Source: a bacterium
Lineage (GTDB): Bacteria; Bacillota; Clostridia; Lachnospirales; Lachnospiraceae
NCBI GenBank assembly: GCA_023663725.1
Contig: JAMPGX010000004.1
Coordinates: 54,670 to 118,669, forward strand
Length of the DNA stretch: 64,000 bases
Direction of reading: 5' to 3'
In this document: positions 34,692 to 43,107 of the stretch, piece by piece
How the letters are laid out: each line of letters opens with the position of its first letter
Numbering within the stretch: the stretch's first letter is position 1
Notes under the pieces: generated by a model
Database searches by the model: none
What the model was told of the DNA's origin: nothing
The model's input: the letters and a program-made list of their open reading frames with translations, nothing else
Made by a program: the position numbers and the translations under genes

Positions 34692-36386
34692 ATGGCAAGA
34701 ACAGTGGCAATAGGGGTACAGGATTTTGAAAAGATAATCAAAAATCGTTATTTGTATATCGATAAGACCTCATTTATCAGAGAATGGTGGGAAGGTGGGG
34801 ACAGTGTCACGCTGATCGCCCGCCCCCGCCGCTTTGGGAAGACCTTGAACATGAGTATGCTGGAACAGTTTTTCTCCGTGAAATACGCGGGCCGTGGGGA
34901 CCTGTTTGAAAGCCTGTCCATCTGGCGAGAGCCCAAATACCGAGAGCTGCAGGGTACTTATCCGGTGATCAGTCTGTCCTTTGCCAATGTGAAGGAGAGG
35001 GATTATCAGGCGACGAAGGATAGAATCTGCCAGCTTATCGCAGATCAGTATTGGAAGAATAGCTTTTTAAAGGATTGTGACTGGATGGAACCGGCGGAGA
35101 GGGAATTCTTTGACTCCGTTCGCCCCGACATGCCGGAGGTGGTGGCTACGCTGGCCATCTATAAGCTATGCGACTTTTTGTGCCGTTATTATGGGAAAAA
35201 GGTGATTATCCTGCTGGATGAGTATGACACACCCATGCAGGAGGCGTTTGTGGGCGGATACTGGGAGGAGCTGGCAAGCTTTATCAGGAGCATGTTCAAC
35301 TCTACCTTTAAGACCAATCCCTGGCTGGAGCGGGCGGTCATGACCGGCATCACCAGAGTCAGCAAGGAATCTATCTTTTCAGATCTGATTAATCTGAAGG
35401 TAGTGACCACTACCTCGGACGAGTACGCAACCTCCTTTGGTTTTACGGAGAAAGAGGTGTTTGCAGCCATGGAGGAATGTGGTCTTTTCGAGCAAAAAGA
35501 GCAGGTCAAGCGATGGTACGACGGATTTATTTTTGGGCAACACAGGGATATCTATAATCCGTGGTCGATTCTGAATTATCTGGATACCGGAAAGCTCACG
35601 ACCTACTGGGCCAATACCAGCTCCAACAGTCTGGTGGGCAAGCTGATCCGTGAAGGCAGCCGCAGCGTAAAGGAGCAGTTTGAGATGCTGCTGCGGGGAG
35701 AGGCGATATGGGTGCCCATCGACGAGCAGATTGTCTATAATCAGTTAGATCAGAGTGAATCTGCTGTCTGGAGCCTGCTTTTGGCCAGCGGGTATCTGAA
35801 GGTTCTAAGCTATGAGAGGGAGGATCTGGTGGAGCTTAACGCGGAGGTAAAATACGAGCTGACTCTCACCAATCATGAAGTGGAACGGATGTTCAATAAT
35901 ATGGTGCGGGGATGGTTCAAGGGCAGCCAGGCAGACTACAACGACTTTATCAAAGCGATGCTGCAAGACGACCTGGAGGCCATGAACGCCTATATGAACC
36001 GTGTGGCGCTGAATACGTTCAGCAGCTTTGACACAGGCCGAAAACCGTCGGGAGTGGAGCCGGAGCGCTTTTATCACGGCTTTGTACTGGGCTTGATGGT
36101 AGATTTGCAGGGCAGATACATCATTACCTCCAATCGGGAGAGCGGCTTTGGCAGATATGACGTGATGCTGGAGCCCAGGAATCCCCAGACGGATGACGCC
36201 ATTCTCCTGGAGTTCAAGGTGCAGAGCCCCCTCAAGGAGGAGTCTCTGGAGGATACCGTGCAGGCGGCCCTGCGGCAGATCAGAGAAAAGAGCTACAGCG
36301 CGGAGCTGATAGCGCGAGGTATTCCGGCGGAGCGCATTCGCTATTACGGCTTTGCTTTCGCGGGAAAAGAGGTACTGATCGGCTAA
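34692..36386 (+). CDS. AAA-ATPase-like / PD-(D/E)XK nuclease-superfamily protein (DUF1703)
   Basis: A 564-residue cytoplasmic protein. The N-terminal AAA-ATPase-like domain (about 1-300) has Walker A-like ARPRRFGKTLNMSML and a Walker B-like IILLDEYDTPM. The C-terminal DUF1703 domain has the nuclease-type segment GFGRYDVMLEPRN...AILLEFKV, which matches the D...ExK active-site pattern. These proteins occur in many copies in gut Clostridia and Bacteroides. Their role is unproven, with defence or mobile-element origins suggested. A good promoter lies in front, and no partner gene is attached. The gene is full length. Confidence 0.88.
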   Translation: MARTVAIGVQDFEKIIKNRYLYIDKTSFIREWWEGGDSVTLIARPRRFGKTLNMSMLEQFFSVKYAGRGDLFESLSIWREPKYRELQGTYPVISLSFANVKERDYQATKDRICQLIADQYWKNSFLKDCDWMEPAEREFFDSVRPDMPEVVATLAIYKLCDFLCRYYGKKVIILLDEYDTPMQEAFVGGYWEELASFIRSMFNSTFKTNPWLERAVMTGITRVSKESIFSDLINLKVVTTTSDEYATSFGFTEKEVFAAMEECGLFEQKEQVKRWYDGFIFGQHRDIYNPWSILNYLDTGKLTTYWANTSSNSLVGKLIREGSRSVKEQFEMLLRGEAIWVPIDEQIVYNQLDQSESAVWSLLLASGYLKVLSYEREDLVELNAEVKYELTLTNHEVERMFNNMVRGWFKGSQADYNDFIKAMLQDDLEAMNAYMNRVALNTFSSFDTGRKPSGVEPERFYHGFVLGLMVDLQGRYIITSNRESGFGRYDVMLEPRNPQTDDAILLEFKVQSPLKEESLEDTVQAALRQIREKSYSAELIARGIPAERIRYYGFAFAGKEVLIG

Positions 36387-36418
36387 AGCTTCTGTAGGAA
36401 TGTCGAGCTGATGATGGA

Positions 36419-36907
36419 TTACTGTTTCTTCTCAAACCACGCGGTGATCTGCAGTGTGCTTTTTGCCTTGGAGCCGTCATAATAGTTGACATCCTCCGTG
36501 ATGCCGGTCAGCCGGATCAGGAAGCGGTCTCCGTCCGCCGCAAGGATTTCCATCTTGTTGTCCAGTGTCGGCTGATGCTCCCAGTAATACAGATTGCCAT
36601 ATACTTCATGCTCTTTGTTGGGCAGCTCCAAGCATAATCCTACCTGCGGTACGATAGTCGGCGCGATAGCCGGCGCCTGAGCGTTTGAAAAGCATAATTC
36701 CCAGAAAGGCTCGGCATCCATAAAGGGATGTTCCTCATCGTGGGTATCCTCATGTAATACACGACCCCGCTCAAATTTCATATCAACATAGAAGCCATCT
36801 GGGTCATCTTCTGTTCCATCACCCTCTAGGATGTACCAGACGGCGCTCTTCAGGGCATACTCCTCCATGCCGCAAAACCGCATCATATATAATATATTTT
36901 CTTCCAT
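36419..36907 (-). CDS. Unrecognised acidic protein, 162 aa
   Basis: An intact reverse gene with an AGGAGG ribosome site. The product is acidic and soluble, with no signal peptide or TM segment. It starts MEENILYMMRFCGMEEYALK and contains a run of Asp/Glu (GDGTEDDPDGFYVDMKF). I recognise no domain. It converges with the AAA/DUF1703 gene (33 bases between stops) and is divergent from an XRE-TPR regulator. Small acidic orphans near such genes can be immunity or anti-toxin proteins, but there is no direct evidence here. Confidence 0.6.
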   Translation of the reverse strand: MEENILYMMRFCGMEEYALKSAVWYILEGDGTEDDPDGFYVDMKFERGRVLHEDTHDEEHPFMDAEPFWELCFSNAQAPAIAPTIVPQVGLCLELPNKEHEVYGNLYYWEHQPTLDNKMEILAADGDRFLIRLTGITEDVNYYDGSKAKSTLQITAWFEKKQ

Positions 36908-37071
36908 AAGTCTTTCCTCCTGCTGCGAAATATTTTATTCATTATACGACAGGCAGGGCAGGAAGTACAGCCAAAATCAGTTGCTGTTTGCATCAATTCA
37001 CTTTACATATCGTAGGTACGACATAGTTTCCCAACAGTTAACTTTATATACAAAAGTAGCGTGCCAGTCCA

Positions 37072-37101
37072 TTGAAATGAGTTGGACCTACCTGCTATAA
37101 T
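37072..37101 (+). promoter_or_regulatory. Promoter of the XRE-TPR regulator operon
   Basis: TTGAAA (37072-37077) and TATAAT (37096-37101) are 18 bases apart. GTCCA-N10-TGGAC (about 37067-37086) forms an inverted repeat over the -35 and may be an operator for autoregulation. Confidence 0.6.
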
Positions 37102-37143
37102 TCTATTTAGAGACATATTTTGAGAGTATGAGGACAAAAATAT

Positions 37144-38268
37144 ATGAACAGATTGAACTTGCCGGATAATCTGATCCGGCTTCGACATGAAAAGGGATTG
37201 ACCCAGGAGGAGCTCGCACATTTCCTGGGTATAACCAAGGCATCTGTATCCAAGTGGGAGAAAGGGATCAACACGCCGGATATCCTGCTGCTCCCCCAGT
37301 TGGCCGCATATTTTGACGTGACCGTAGACGAGTTGATCGGATATGAACCCCAGCTCTCCAGCGAGAATATCCGGTGTCAATATGCGGAGCTGTCCAAGGC
37401 TTTTGCCACCCTCCCTTTTGCGGAAGCGCTGGGGAAGGTCAGGGCGCTTGCCCATAAATATTATGCCTGTTACCCGCTTCTGCTCCAGCTTGGCATCCTG
37501 TATCTGAATCACTATATGCTGGCACAGACCCAGGAGGAGCGCGGCTTCATCCTGCAGGAAGCGGTCGGATGGTGTGACAGGATCATGGATAACTGTAATG
37601 ATGTAGGGGTCTGCAGCGATGCCCTGGTCCTGAAGGCGGGCTTACAGCTTCAGCTTGGGAAAGCGGCGGAAGCCGTCGAAGCATTGGAGTCCACCGCAGA
37701 CCCCAGACGCCTGGCGGGGGGAACTCTGTTGATACAGGCTTACCAGATGGCCGGAGACGGCGAAAAGGCGAGAAGCTACGCGCAGGTAAAACAGTATCTG
37801 GATTTGCTCAATCTGGCGGGAGATGCGACGCTGGCGCTGTCCCTGAATATCACAGATCTGGAGCGATGTGAGGAGATCATGCGGCGCGTCACCGGAATGA
37901 TGGAGTTGTACCGTATGGAGACACTTCACCCGAATGTCGCCGCTCAGTTCCAGTTCCAGTGCGCGGTTGTGTATGCGGCGAATGGGCGGGAGGAAGAAGC
38001 GCTGGCAGCTCTTCGCCGTTTTGAACGGTGTGTGAGCAAGCTTATGAAGGCGGAGCAGCTTGAGCTTCACGGGGATGATTACTTTGATGAGCTGGATATA
38101 TGGATTGACCGTCTGCCCCTTGGAAGTATGGCTCCTCGGGATAAGAGCTTTATCCGGCAAAGTCTGAGAGAAGCCCTGGCACATCCGGCCTTTGACCGGA
38201 TGCGAGAGCGGGAGGAGTTCCAGCGGCTAGTCCGCAGTGATTTTATGGGAGGTGAGGAAAATGCCTGA
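37144..38268 (+). CDS. XRE-family regulator with TPR-like C-terminus
   Basis: A 374-residue protein. Residues 5-62 form a Cro/C1 helix-turn-helix (TQEELAHFLGITKASVSKWE). The rest is alpha-helical and repeat-like (for example ALVLKAGLQLQLGKAAEAVEALE), consistent with tetratricopeptide repeats that bind a peptide or partner. Regulators of this RRNPP-like build often control an adjacent ABC exporter. The three genes that follow overlap or abut one another and form such a small exporter module. The ribosome site is weak (AGGAC). Confidence 0.85.
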   Translation: MNRLNLPDNLIRLRHEKGLTQEELAHFLGITKASVSKWEKGINTPDILLLPQLAAYFDVTVDELIGYEPQLSSENIRCQYAELSKAFATLPFAEALGKVRALAHKYYACYPLLLQLGILYLNHYMLAQTQEERGFILQEAVGWCDRIMDNCNDVGVCSDALVLKAGLQLQLGKAAEAVEALESTADPRRLAGGTLLIQAYQMAGDGEKARSYAQVKQYLDLLNLAGDATLALSLNITDLERCEEIMRRVTGMMELYRMETLHPNVAAQFQFQCAVVYAANGREEEALAALRRFERCVSKLMKAEQLELHGDDYFDELDIWIDRLPLGSMAPRDKSFIRQSLREALAHPAFDRMREREEFQRLVRSDFMGGEENA

Positions 38269-38464
38269 TATTGGAGAAATGCTGCCGTTTTTGATTCCTT
38301 TGGTGGCGGTACAGTTCGCGCTGCTGGGATATACGCTTTATCATATCCTGACCCATCAAACGTATAAGCGGGGCAGCCGCGGGCTATGGATTGCCGTTGT
38401 CCTGATCGGAATGCAGTTTATCGGTCCGATTCTGTATTTTTTGCTGGGAAGGGAGGACAGGTAA
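38261..38464 (+). CDS. Small membrane protein with PLDc N-terminal domain
   Basis: A 67-residue protein with two TM helices (about 7-28 and 43-63) and the PLDc_N signature YHILTHQTYKRGSRGLWIAV, ending YFLLGREDR. PLDc_N domains occur in cardiolipin synthases and as stand-alone small proteins near ABC exporters and antibiotic-peptide immunity operons. It starts within the end of the XRE-TPR gene (overlap of eight bases), with GGGAGGTGAGG in front, and is followed by the ABC ATPase at once. Confidence 0.8.
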   Translation: MPDIGEMLPFLIPLVAVQFALLGYTLYHILTHQTYKRGSRGLWIAVVLIGMQFIGPILYFLLGREDR

Positions 38465-38465
38465 C

Positions 38466-39362
38466 ATGGATATGCTGACCCTCTCCCATGTGGCAAAACG
38501 TTTTGGAGAAAAACAGGTGCTGCGGGACGTCAGCTTCTCTGTCCCCGAACATACTGTGTATGGCTTTGTAGGGCAAAACGGCGCGGGTAAAACCACCGCC
38601 ATGAGATTGATTCTCGGCTTGCTCACCGCTGACGGCGGAGAGATATTCGTCAATGAGATGCCGGTCCGCTATGGAGATGCGGCGACTAATCGCTATGTGG
38701 GATATCTGCCGGACGTTCCCGAATTCTATTCGTATATGACTCCGAGCGAGTATCTGCGCTTTTGCGGAGAGATCAGCGGTATGCCTGCCCAGGAAATCAG
38801 GGACCGCAGTGAGGAATTGCTCCATCTGGTGGGGCTGGAGCACGAAAATCGCCGGATCAGAGGCTTTTCGAGGGGTATGAAACAGCGGCTCGGTGTTGCG
38901 CAGGCCTTGTTTGGCCGTCCCAGGCTCCTGATCTGTGACGAGCCAACCTCCGCGCTGGACCCGTCGGGGCGCAAGGAGCTGTTGGATATCCTGGTAGACG
39001 CAAAGGAGCAGACGACAGTGCTCTTTTCCACCCATATCCTCTCGGACGTAGAACATATCTGCGACAGGATCGCCTTTCTCCATGAGGGAAGGATTGTTCT
39101 GCAGGGCTCTAAAGAGGAGCTGCAGAACAAGAGAAAGGCTGCCGCAACTGAACTGGAGCTGGAGCGGTCAGAGGATGTGCCGGCGCTGCTGGCGGCTTTT
39201 GCCTGTCTGCAACCTGTGGGGCGTAACAGCCTGCTGCTGGAGGATACGGAGCAGTTGCCGGATATTCTGCGTTTTCTTGCGGACAGGAGGATTGCGGTCC
39301 TGCGGATAGAACGTCAGGAGACATCATTGGAAGATCTGTTTATGGAGATGGTGGGTAAATGA
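38466..39362 (+). CDS. ABC exporter ATP-binding protein
   Basis: A 298-residue ATPase of the ABC-2/BcrA type. Walker A is FVGQNGAGKTTAMRL, the signature is FSRGMKQRLGVAQAL, and Walker B reads LLICDEPTSALD. A C-terminal extension of about 80 residues is typical of this class. It should form a dimer on the membrane subunit encoded next (ATGA overlap). Such two-part exporters move lipids, peptides or antibiotics, or give immunity. The substrate is unknown. Confidence 0.9.
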   Translation: MDMLTLSHVAKRFGEKQVLRDVSFSVPEHTVYGFVGQNGAGKTTAMRLILGLLTADGGEIFVNEMPVRYGDAATNRYVGYLPDVPEFYSYMTPSEYLRFCGEISGMPAQEIRDRSEELLHLVGLEHENRRIRGFSRGMKQRLGVAQALFGRPRLLICDEPTSALDPSGRKELLDILVDAKEQTTVLFSTHILSDVEHICDRIAFLHEGRIVLQGSKEELQNKRKAAATELELERSEDVPALLAAFACLQPVGRNSLLLEDTEQLPDILRFLADRRIAVLRIERQETSLEDLFMEMVGK

Positions 39363-40120
39363 AAGCATTTATGAAAAAAGAATGGATGGAACTGTGCCGG
39401 ACCGGTCGCCTGTTGGTGCTGTTGTTAGTTTTTACTCTGTTTGGGATCATGAATCCGGCCACAGCCAAGCTGACGCCCTGGCTGATGGAAGTATTATCCG
39501 AGTCTCTTGCGGATGCAGGGCTTGTCACCGAGGCCGTCACGGTGGATGCGATGACTTCGTGGGCGCAGTTCTATAAAAATATTCCGGTAGCGCTTATCTC
39601 GTTTGTCCTGATCTGCAGCGGGAGCTTTACCGCTGAATATCAAAGGGGGACCTTGGTTCCGGTGATCACCAGGGGATTGCCCAGACAGAAGATTGTGCTT
39701 GCGAAAGCGCTGATGATTTTTTCCTCGTGGACGGCAGTGTATTGGCTCTGTTTCGGGATTACCTACGGATACAATGCCTACTTCTGGGATAACGGTATCG
39801 CGCAGCATCCATTTCTCGCCGCAGCCTTGACCTGGCTGTTTGGGATATGGGTAATCGCGCTGCTGGTGTGTCTGTCGGCGGTGGCGCAGAGCAGCACACA
39901 GGTGCTCGCAGGAGTCGGAGGAATCGTCATGGCGGTATATATGGGGAGTATGTTTCCGAAGCTTGGCAGATACTTGCCGATCAAACTGATGGATGGGATG
40001 TCTCTGCTGCACGGGGTAAGTCTTTCAGAAAATTATGATGTCAGTATCGCAGTCACGGGGTTGACGATACTCCTGTGTATGGGACTGGCAACGGTTTTTT
40101 TTAAGCGGAAACAGTTGTAG
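39359..40120 (+). CDS. ABC-2 type membrane subunit
   Basis: A 253-residue integral membrane protein with six predicted spans (the first about 20-38) and the pattern SGSFTAEYQRGTLVPVITRG, which matches the ABC-2 permease segment after TM2. It overlaps the ATPase gene by four bases (ATGA). It is the last gene of the four-gene module and is followed by a hairpin at 40149. Confidence 0.87.
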   Translation: MKAFMKKEWMELCRTGRLLVLLLVFTLFGIMNPATAKLTPWLMEVLSESLADAGLVTEAVTVDAMTSWAQFYKNIPVALISFVLICSGSFTAEYQRGTLVPVITRGLPRQKIVLAKALMIFSSWTAVYWLCFGITYGYNAYFWDNGIAQHPFLAAALTWLFGIWVIALLVCLSAVAQSSTQVLAGVGGIVMAVYMGSMFPKLGRYLPIKLMDGMSLLHGVSLSENYDVSIAVTGLTILLCMGLATVFFKRKQL

Positions 40121-40148
40121 TCCTGATGATATAAATATCTATGAAATG

Positions 40149-40200
40149 AGGGCGCTGCCAGTCATCAAATCAGATGAGCGGGTGACGCCCTTATTGTCTT
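40149..40200. terminator. Hairpin between the convergent exporter and LacI genes
   Basis: AGGGCG (40149-40154) pairs with CGCCCT (40186-40191), with a long loop, followed by TATTGTCTTATGTCTTT. It is likely to serve the exporter operon and perhaps the opposite LacI gene too. The rest of the 170-base gap shows nothing. Confidence 0.45.
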
Positions 40201-40290
40201 ATGTCTTTATATTTCTACCATTTACTTATTTTTCCATTTTACTGCGCACATATTTTGTCAATAATAACAGTATGTCCTCTGAAGATCAGA

Positions 40291-41286
40291 TCAGCGCTCC
40301 GGCGCCGGTCCGGTGGAGCCCCGTACAATCAGCGGAGCCCGCAGCAGGATGGAGCCGATGGGCAATCCTCCCAGCAGGCAGCCCACGGCAAAGTAACCGC
40401 AGCGCCCCAGACCGATCCGGTCCTGACGGATCGTGGTCAGAGGAGGCGTGATGTAGGCGGTCATGGGCAGATCGTCGAAGCCGACGATGCTGAGATCTCT
40501 GGGAATCTGAATGCCTCTGTCATGGCATTCCGTTATAGCGGAAAAGGCGCGCACATCATGGGAAAAGAGGATGGCTGTCACTCCGTGCTCCAAGAGCTTG
40601 GGGATGTAAGTCCTGGCTGATTCAGCCACGAAGTAGCCCAGACCAATGTAATCTTCATTGATCTCCAGCCCGTATTTTTCCAGCGCCCCCAGATAAGCGT
40701 GATAGCGGGCAGTGAGAATATAGGAATCCAATGGGCCGGAGATCAGGCCGATCTTTTTGTGGCCAAGCTCCATCAGGTGCTTGACGGCCAACTCGACGCC
40801 CTCCTGATTGTCACATCCGACAGAGGCAATGTAGGGATTGTTCTTGATATAGTTGTCGTACAATACGGTAGGAATCTGGGTGGTCTTGAATTCCTGCATC
40901 CAGGGGTCCAGCAGGGAAAAGCCCAGCACGAAGGCCGCCATGTAGCCGTGGTCAAGCATAAAGACCCCATAGGGAGTGAGCTTCTGGAAATCCATGGACA
41001 GAGGGACGATCTCCACCGTCCAATCCTCAGCCTCAGCCATCTGCCGGAAGCCCAGAACAATATCATGGCCAAACTGATTCGGTGTTTCGTAGTCCATGTT
41101 TTCGATCAGAATACAGAGCTTTTTCTCAGCTCCGGAGAATCTCCTGTTGAGATAGCCCATCTCGGCTGCCGTCTCCAGAACCTTCTTGCGCATGGCTGCG
41201 CTGATGTCTGTGGCGTTGTTCAGCGCCTTGGACACAGTACTTTTGGATACGCCCAACCGTGCGGCAATATCTGACATGGTCGTCAT
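40291..41286 (-). CDS. LacI-family transcriptional repressor
   Basis: A 331-residue repressor. Residues 3-50 form the LacI helix-turn-helix (MSDIAARLGVSKSTVSKALN). The rest is a periplasmic-binding-like sugar sensor (EMGYLNRRFSGAEKKLCILI, VGFDDLPMTAYITPPLTTIRQD). It is divergent from the maltodextrin operon at 41754, and CGAAAC-type palindromes lie between, including in front of its own gene. It probably represses both until a maltodextrin or sugar binds. AGGAG precedes the ATG. Confidence 0.92.
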   Translation of the reverse strand: MTTMSDIAARLGVSKSTVSKALNNATDISAAMRKKVLETAAEMGYLNRRFSGAEKKLCILIENMDYETPNQFGHDIVLGFRQMAEAEDWTVEIVPLSMDFQKLTPYGVFMLDHGYMAAFVLGFSLLDPWMQEFKTTQIPTVLYDNYIKNNPYIASVGCDNQEGVELAVKHLMELGHKKIGLISGPLDSYILTARYHAYLGALEKYGLEINEDYIGLGYFVAESARTYIPKLLEHGVTAILFSHDVRAFSAITECHDRGIQIPRDLSIVGFDDLPMTAYITPPLTTIRQDRIGLGRCGYFAVGCLLGGLPIGSILLRAPLIVRGSTGPAPER

Positions 41287-41329
41287 AGGTACTCCTTTAG
41301 ATAACCTGAATTATCGGATGACACACAGA

Positions 41330-41339
41330 GTTTCGCAAC
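41330..41339. promoter_or_regulatory. Probable LacI-type operator, imperfect
   Basis: GTTTCGCAAC is a near-palindrome that shares the GTTTCG half-site with the operators at 41559 and 41707. It sits about 44 bases in front of the LacI gene, suggesting autoregulation. Confidence 0.4.
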
Positions 41340-41558
41340 TATAGGTATACACTTTCACCCGTTAAATCAGTAAATCCTAAAATATTTTTGTGAAAAAATG
41401 CCATAAGAACTATTTTTTCGAAACACATTATAGCAATAAAAATAGAAAAGAGCAAGTGTATTTTCTAAACTCTTTGGGAAATATATAGGTATTACACTTG
41501 AAAATTGCGAGTTTAACATGAGTTTGCCAGCTTGCTGTCCGAAATTACTACACAGTAT

Positions 41559-41568
41559 GTTTCGAAAC
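41559..41568. promoter_or_regulatory. Probable LacI-type operator
   Basis: GTTTCGAAAC is a perfect 10-bp palindrome in the middle of the LacI-maltodextrin intergenic region. A half match (TTTCGAAAC) also lies near 41415-41425. Spaced operators may allow looping. Confidence 0.5.
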
Positions 41569-41661
41569 GGATCGCGCAAAAATAGAAAAAGGAAATGTAC
41601 AATATGCACAAATATTCATAAAATCAAGTGGAAATAGCATAAAATATAACAAAAAATATGG

Positions 41662-41690
41662 TTGACTCCCGACAAAACCTGTGGTAATTT
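41662..41690 (+). promoter_or_regulatory. Promoter of the maltodextrin operon
   Basis: TTGACT (41662-41667) and TAATTT (41685-41690) are separated by 17 bases. The predicted start near 41697 lies just before the operator at 41707. The 467-base gap between the LacI gene and the binding-protein gene otherwise holds only AT-rich sequence and the operators listed. Confidence 0.7.
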
Positions 41691-41706
41691 AAAGGAGACA
41701 GATATA

Positions 41707-41722
41707 GCGAAACGAGTTTCGC
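41707..41722. promoter_or_regulatory. LacI-family operator, perfect 16-bp palindrome
   Basis: GCGAAACGAGTTTCGC (GCGAAAC-GA-GTTTCGC) is a perfect palindrome about 10 bases after the predicted transcription start, the classic place for a LacI-family repressor to block transcription. Confidence 0.75.
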
Positions 41723-41753
41723 AAAACAAGATTCAAATAAGGAGGAGTTATCT

Positions 41754-43010
41754 ATGAAAAAGAAAGTTTTAGCATGTACTTTGGCGGCAATGTTATCCGT
41801 TTCCATGCTTGCGGGCTGTGGCAATGATAGCGGCACGGGCGGCGGAAATGCCGGAGGCGGCACAACGGATGTTGCTCTGAAGGTTTGGTGTCCTCAGAAT
41901 CAGGTGGATACCGGTATCATGGAAGAGCAGCAGAAGGCTTTTGCAGAGGCGCATCCTGAGTGGAATATTACATGGACCACCGAGATCGTGGGCGAGGATA
42001 ACGCCAAGACCGAGGTTCTCAAGGACGTGGACGCGGCGGCGGACGTGTTTCTGTTTGCCTCCGATCAGCTGATCGAGCTGGTTGACGCCGGCGCTATCGC
42101 ACAGTTGGGCGGCGACGCGGAGAAACTGGTGAAAGAGACCATCGCCGATTCTGTTCGGGCTACTGCGATGGTTGGCGACGCTACCTATGCCATTCCCTTC
42201 ACCCACAATACGTTCTTCATGTTCTATGACAAGACGATCATGAGTGAAGACGACGTGACTTCCCTGGAGAAGATCATGGCCAAGGAAACGGCGGACAATG
42301 TATACAACTACTATTTTGAGTCTTCAGGCGGCTGGAAGCTGGGCGCATACTATTACGGCGCGGGTCTGACCGTGTTCGGCCCCGAGGGTAACGATCTGGC
42401 GGCAGGCGTAAACTGGAACAATGAGACCGGTGTCGCTGTCACCAATTATCTGATCGACCTGATCAACAATCCGAAATGCGCTTTCGACGGTGAGATCTCT
42501 GTCACTGAGCTGATCGAGGATCACAGACTGGGCGTATGGTTCGACGGTTCCTGGAACTATGACACCTACAAGAATATTCTGGGTGACGACATGGGTATCG
42601 GCGTGATCCCCACCTTCAATCCCGACGGCAAGGATTATCAGATGCTGGGATTCTACGGTTCTAAATGTATCGGTGTGAACGCTCATTCCAAGAATATGGC
42701 GGCGGCGGTTGCCTTTGCTACCTTCCTGGGCAACGAGGAGAACCAGTTGCTGCGCTATGAGAAGTCCGCACAGGTTCCCACCAATATCACGGTAGGCGCC
42801 AGCGACAAGGTTACTTCCGATCCTCTGGCGGCTGTCATCGTCAAAGAATCCAATGAGGCCAGCGTTATGCAGCCTTCTCACAGCGTGTTCTCCACCAGAT
42901 ATTGGACTTATGCGGGCGCGATTCCTACAGAGATTCGCAGCGGCGCGATCAACAAGGACAATGTGCAGGAGAAGATGGATACTTTTGTATCGGCCATGAC
43001 TGCGGAATAA
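41754..43010 (+). CDS. Maltodextrin ABC transporter binding lipoprotein
   Basis: A 418-residue lipoprotein with a signal peptide, lipobox LAGC (Cys near residue 22) and a Gly-rich linker, followed by a family 1 solute-binding domain of the MalE/GanO type (VWCPQNQVDTGIMEEQQKAF, YAIPFTHNTFFMFYDKTIM). It binds maltose/maltodextrins or a related malto-oligosaccharide outside the cell, as the pullulanase and debranching genes behind it suggest. AAGGAGGAG precedes the ATG. A perfect 12-bp hairpin separates it from malF. Confidence 0.9.
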   Translation: MKKKVLACTLAAMLSVSMLAGCGNDSGTGGGNAGGGTTDVALKVWCPQNQVDTGIMEEQQKAFAEAHPEWNITWTTEIVGEDNAKTEVLKDVDAAADVFLFASDQLIELVDAGAIAQLGGDAEKLVKETIADSVRATAMVGDATYAIPFTHNTFFMFYDKTIMSEDDVTSLEKIMAKETADNVYNYYFESSGGWKLGAYYYGAGLTVFGPEGNDLAAGVNWNNETGVAVTNYLIDLINNPKCAFDGEISVTELIEDHRLGVWFDGSWNYDTYKNILGDDMGIGVIPTFNPDGKDYQMLGFYGSKCIGVNAHSKNMAAAVAFATFLGNEENQLLRYEKSAQVPTNITVGASDKVTSDPLAAVIVKESNEASVMQPSHSVFSTRYWTYAGAIPTEIRSGAINKDNVQEKMDTFVSAMTAE

Positions 43011-43049
43011 CCGCGCTCTGTCGCAGAAACAGGATAATATAAGCTCCGG

Positions 43050-43081
43050 AGATAAGGAAACCCCTGGCGGTTTCCTTATCT
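43050..43081 (+). promoter_or_regulatory. mRNA hairpin between binding-protein and permease genes
   Basis: AGATAAGGAAAC (43050-43061) pairs perfectly with 43070-43081. The loop has eight bases and no T-run follows. By analogy with E. coli malE-malF it may raise the binding protein relative to permeases. A similar hairpin lies at 8651-8700. Confidence 0.65.
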
Positions 43082-43107
43082 TCCCCTAGAATATGAGGAG
43101 GTTTTGT

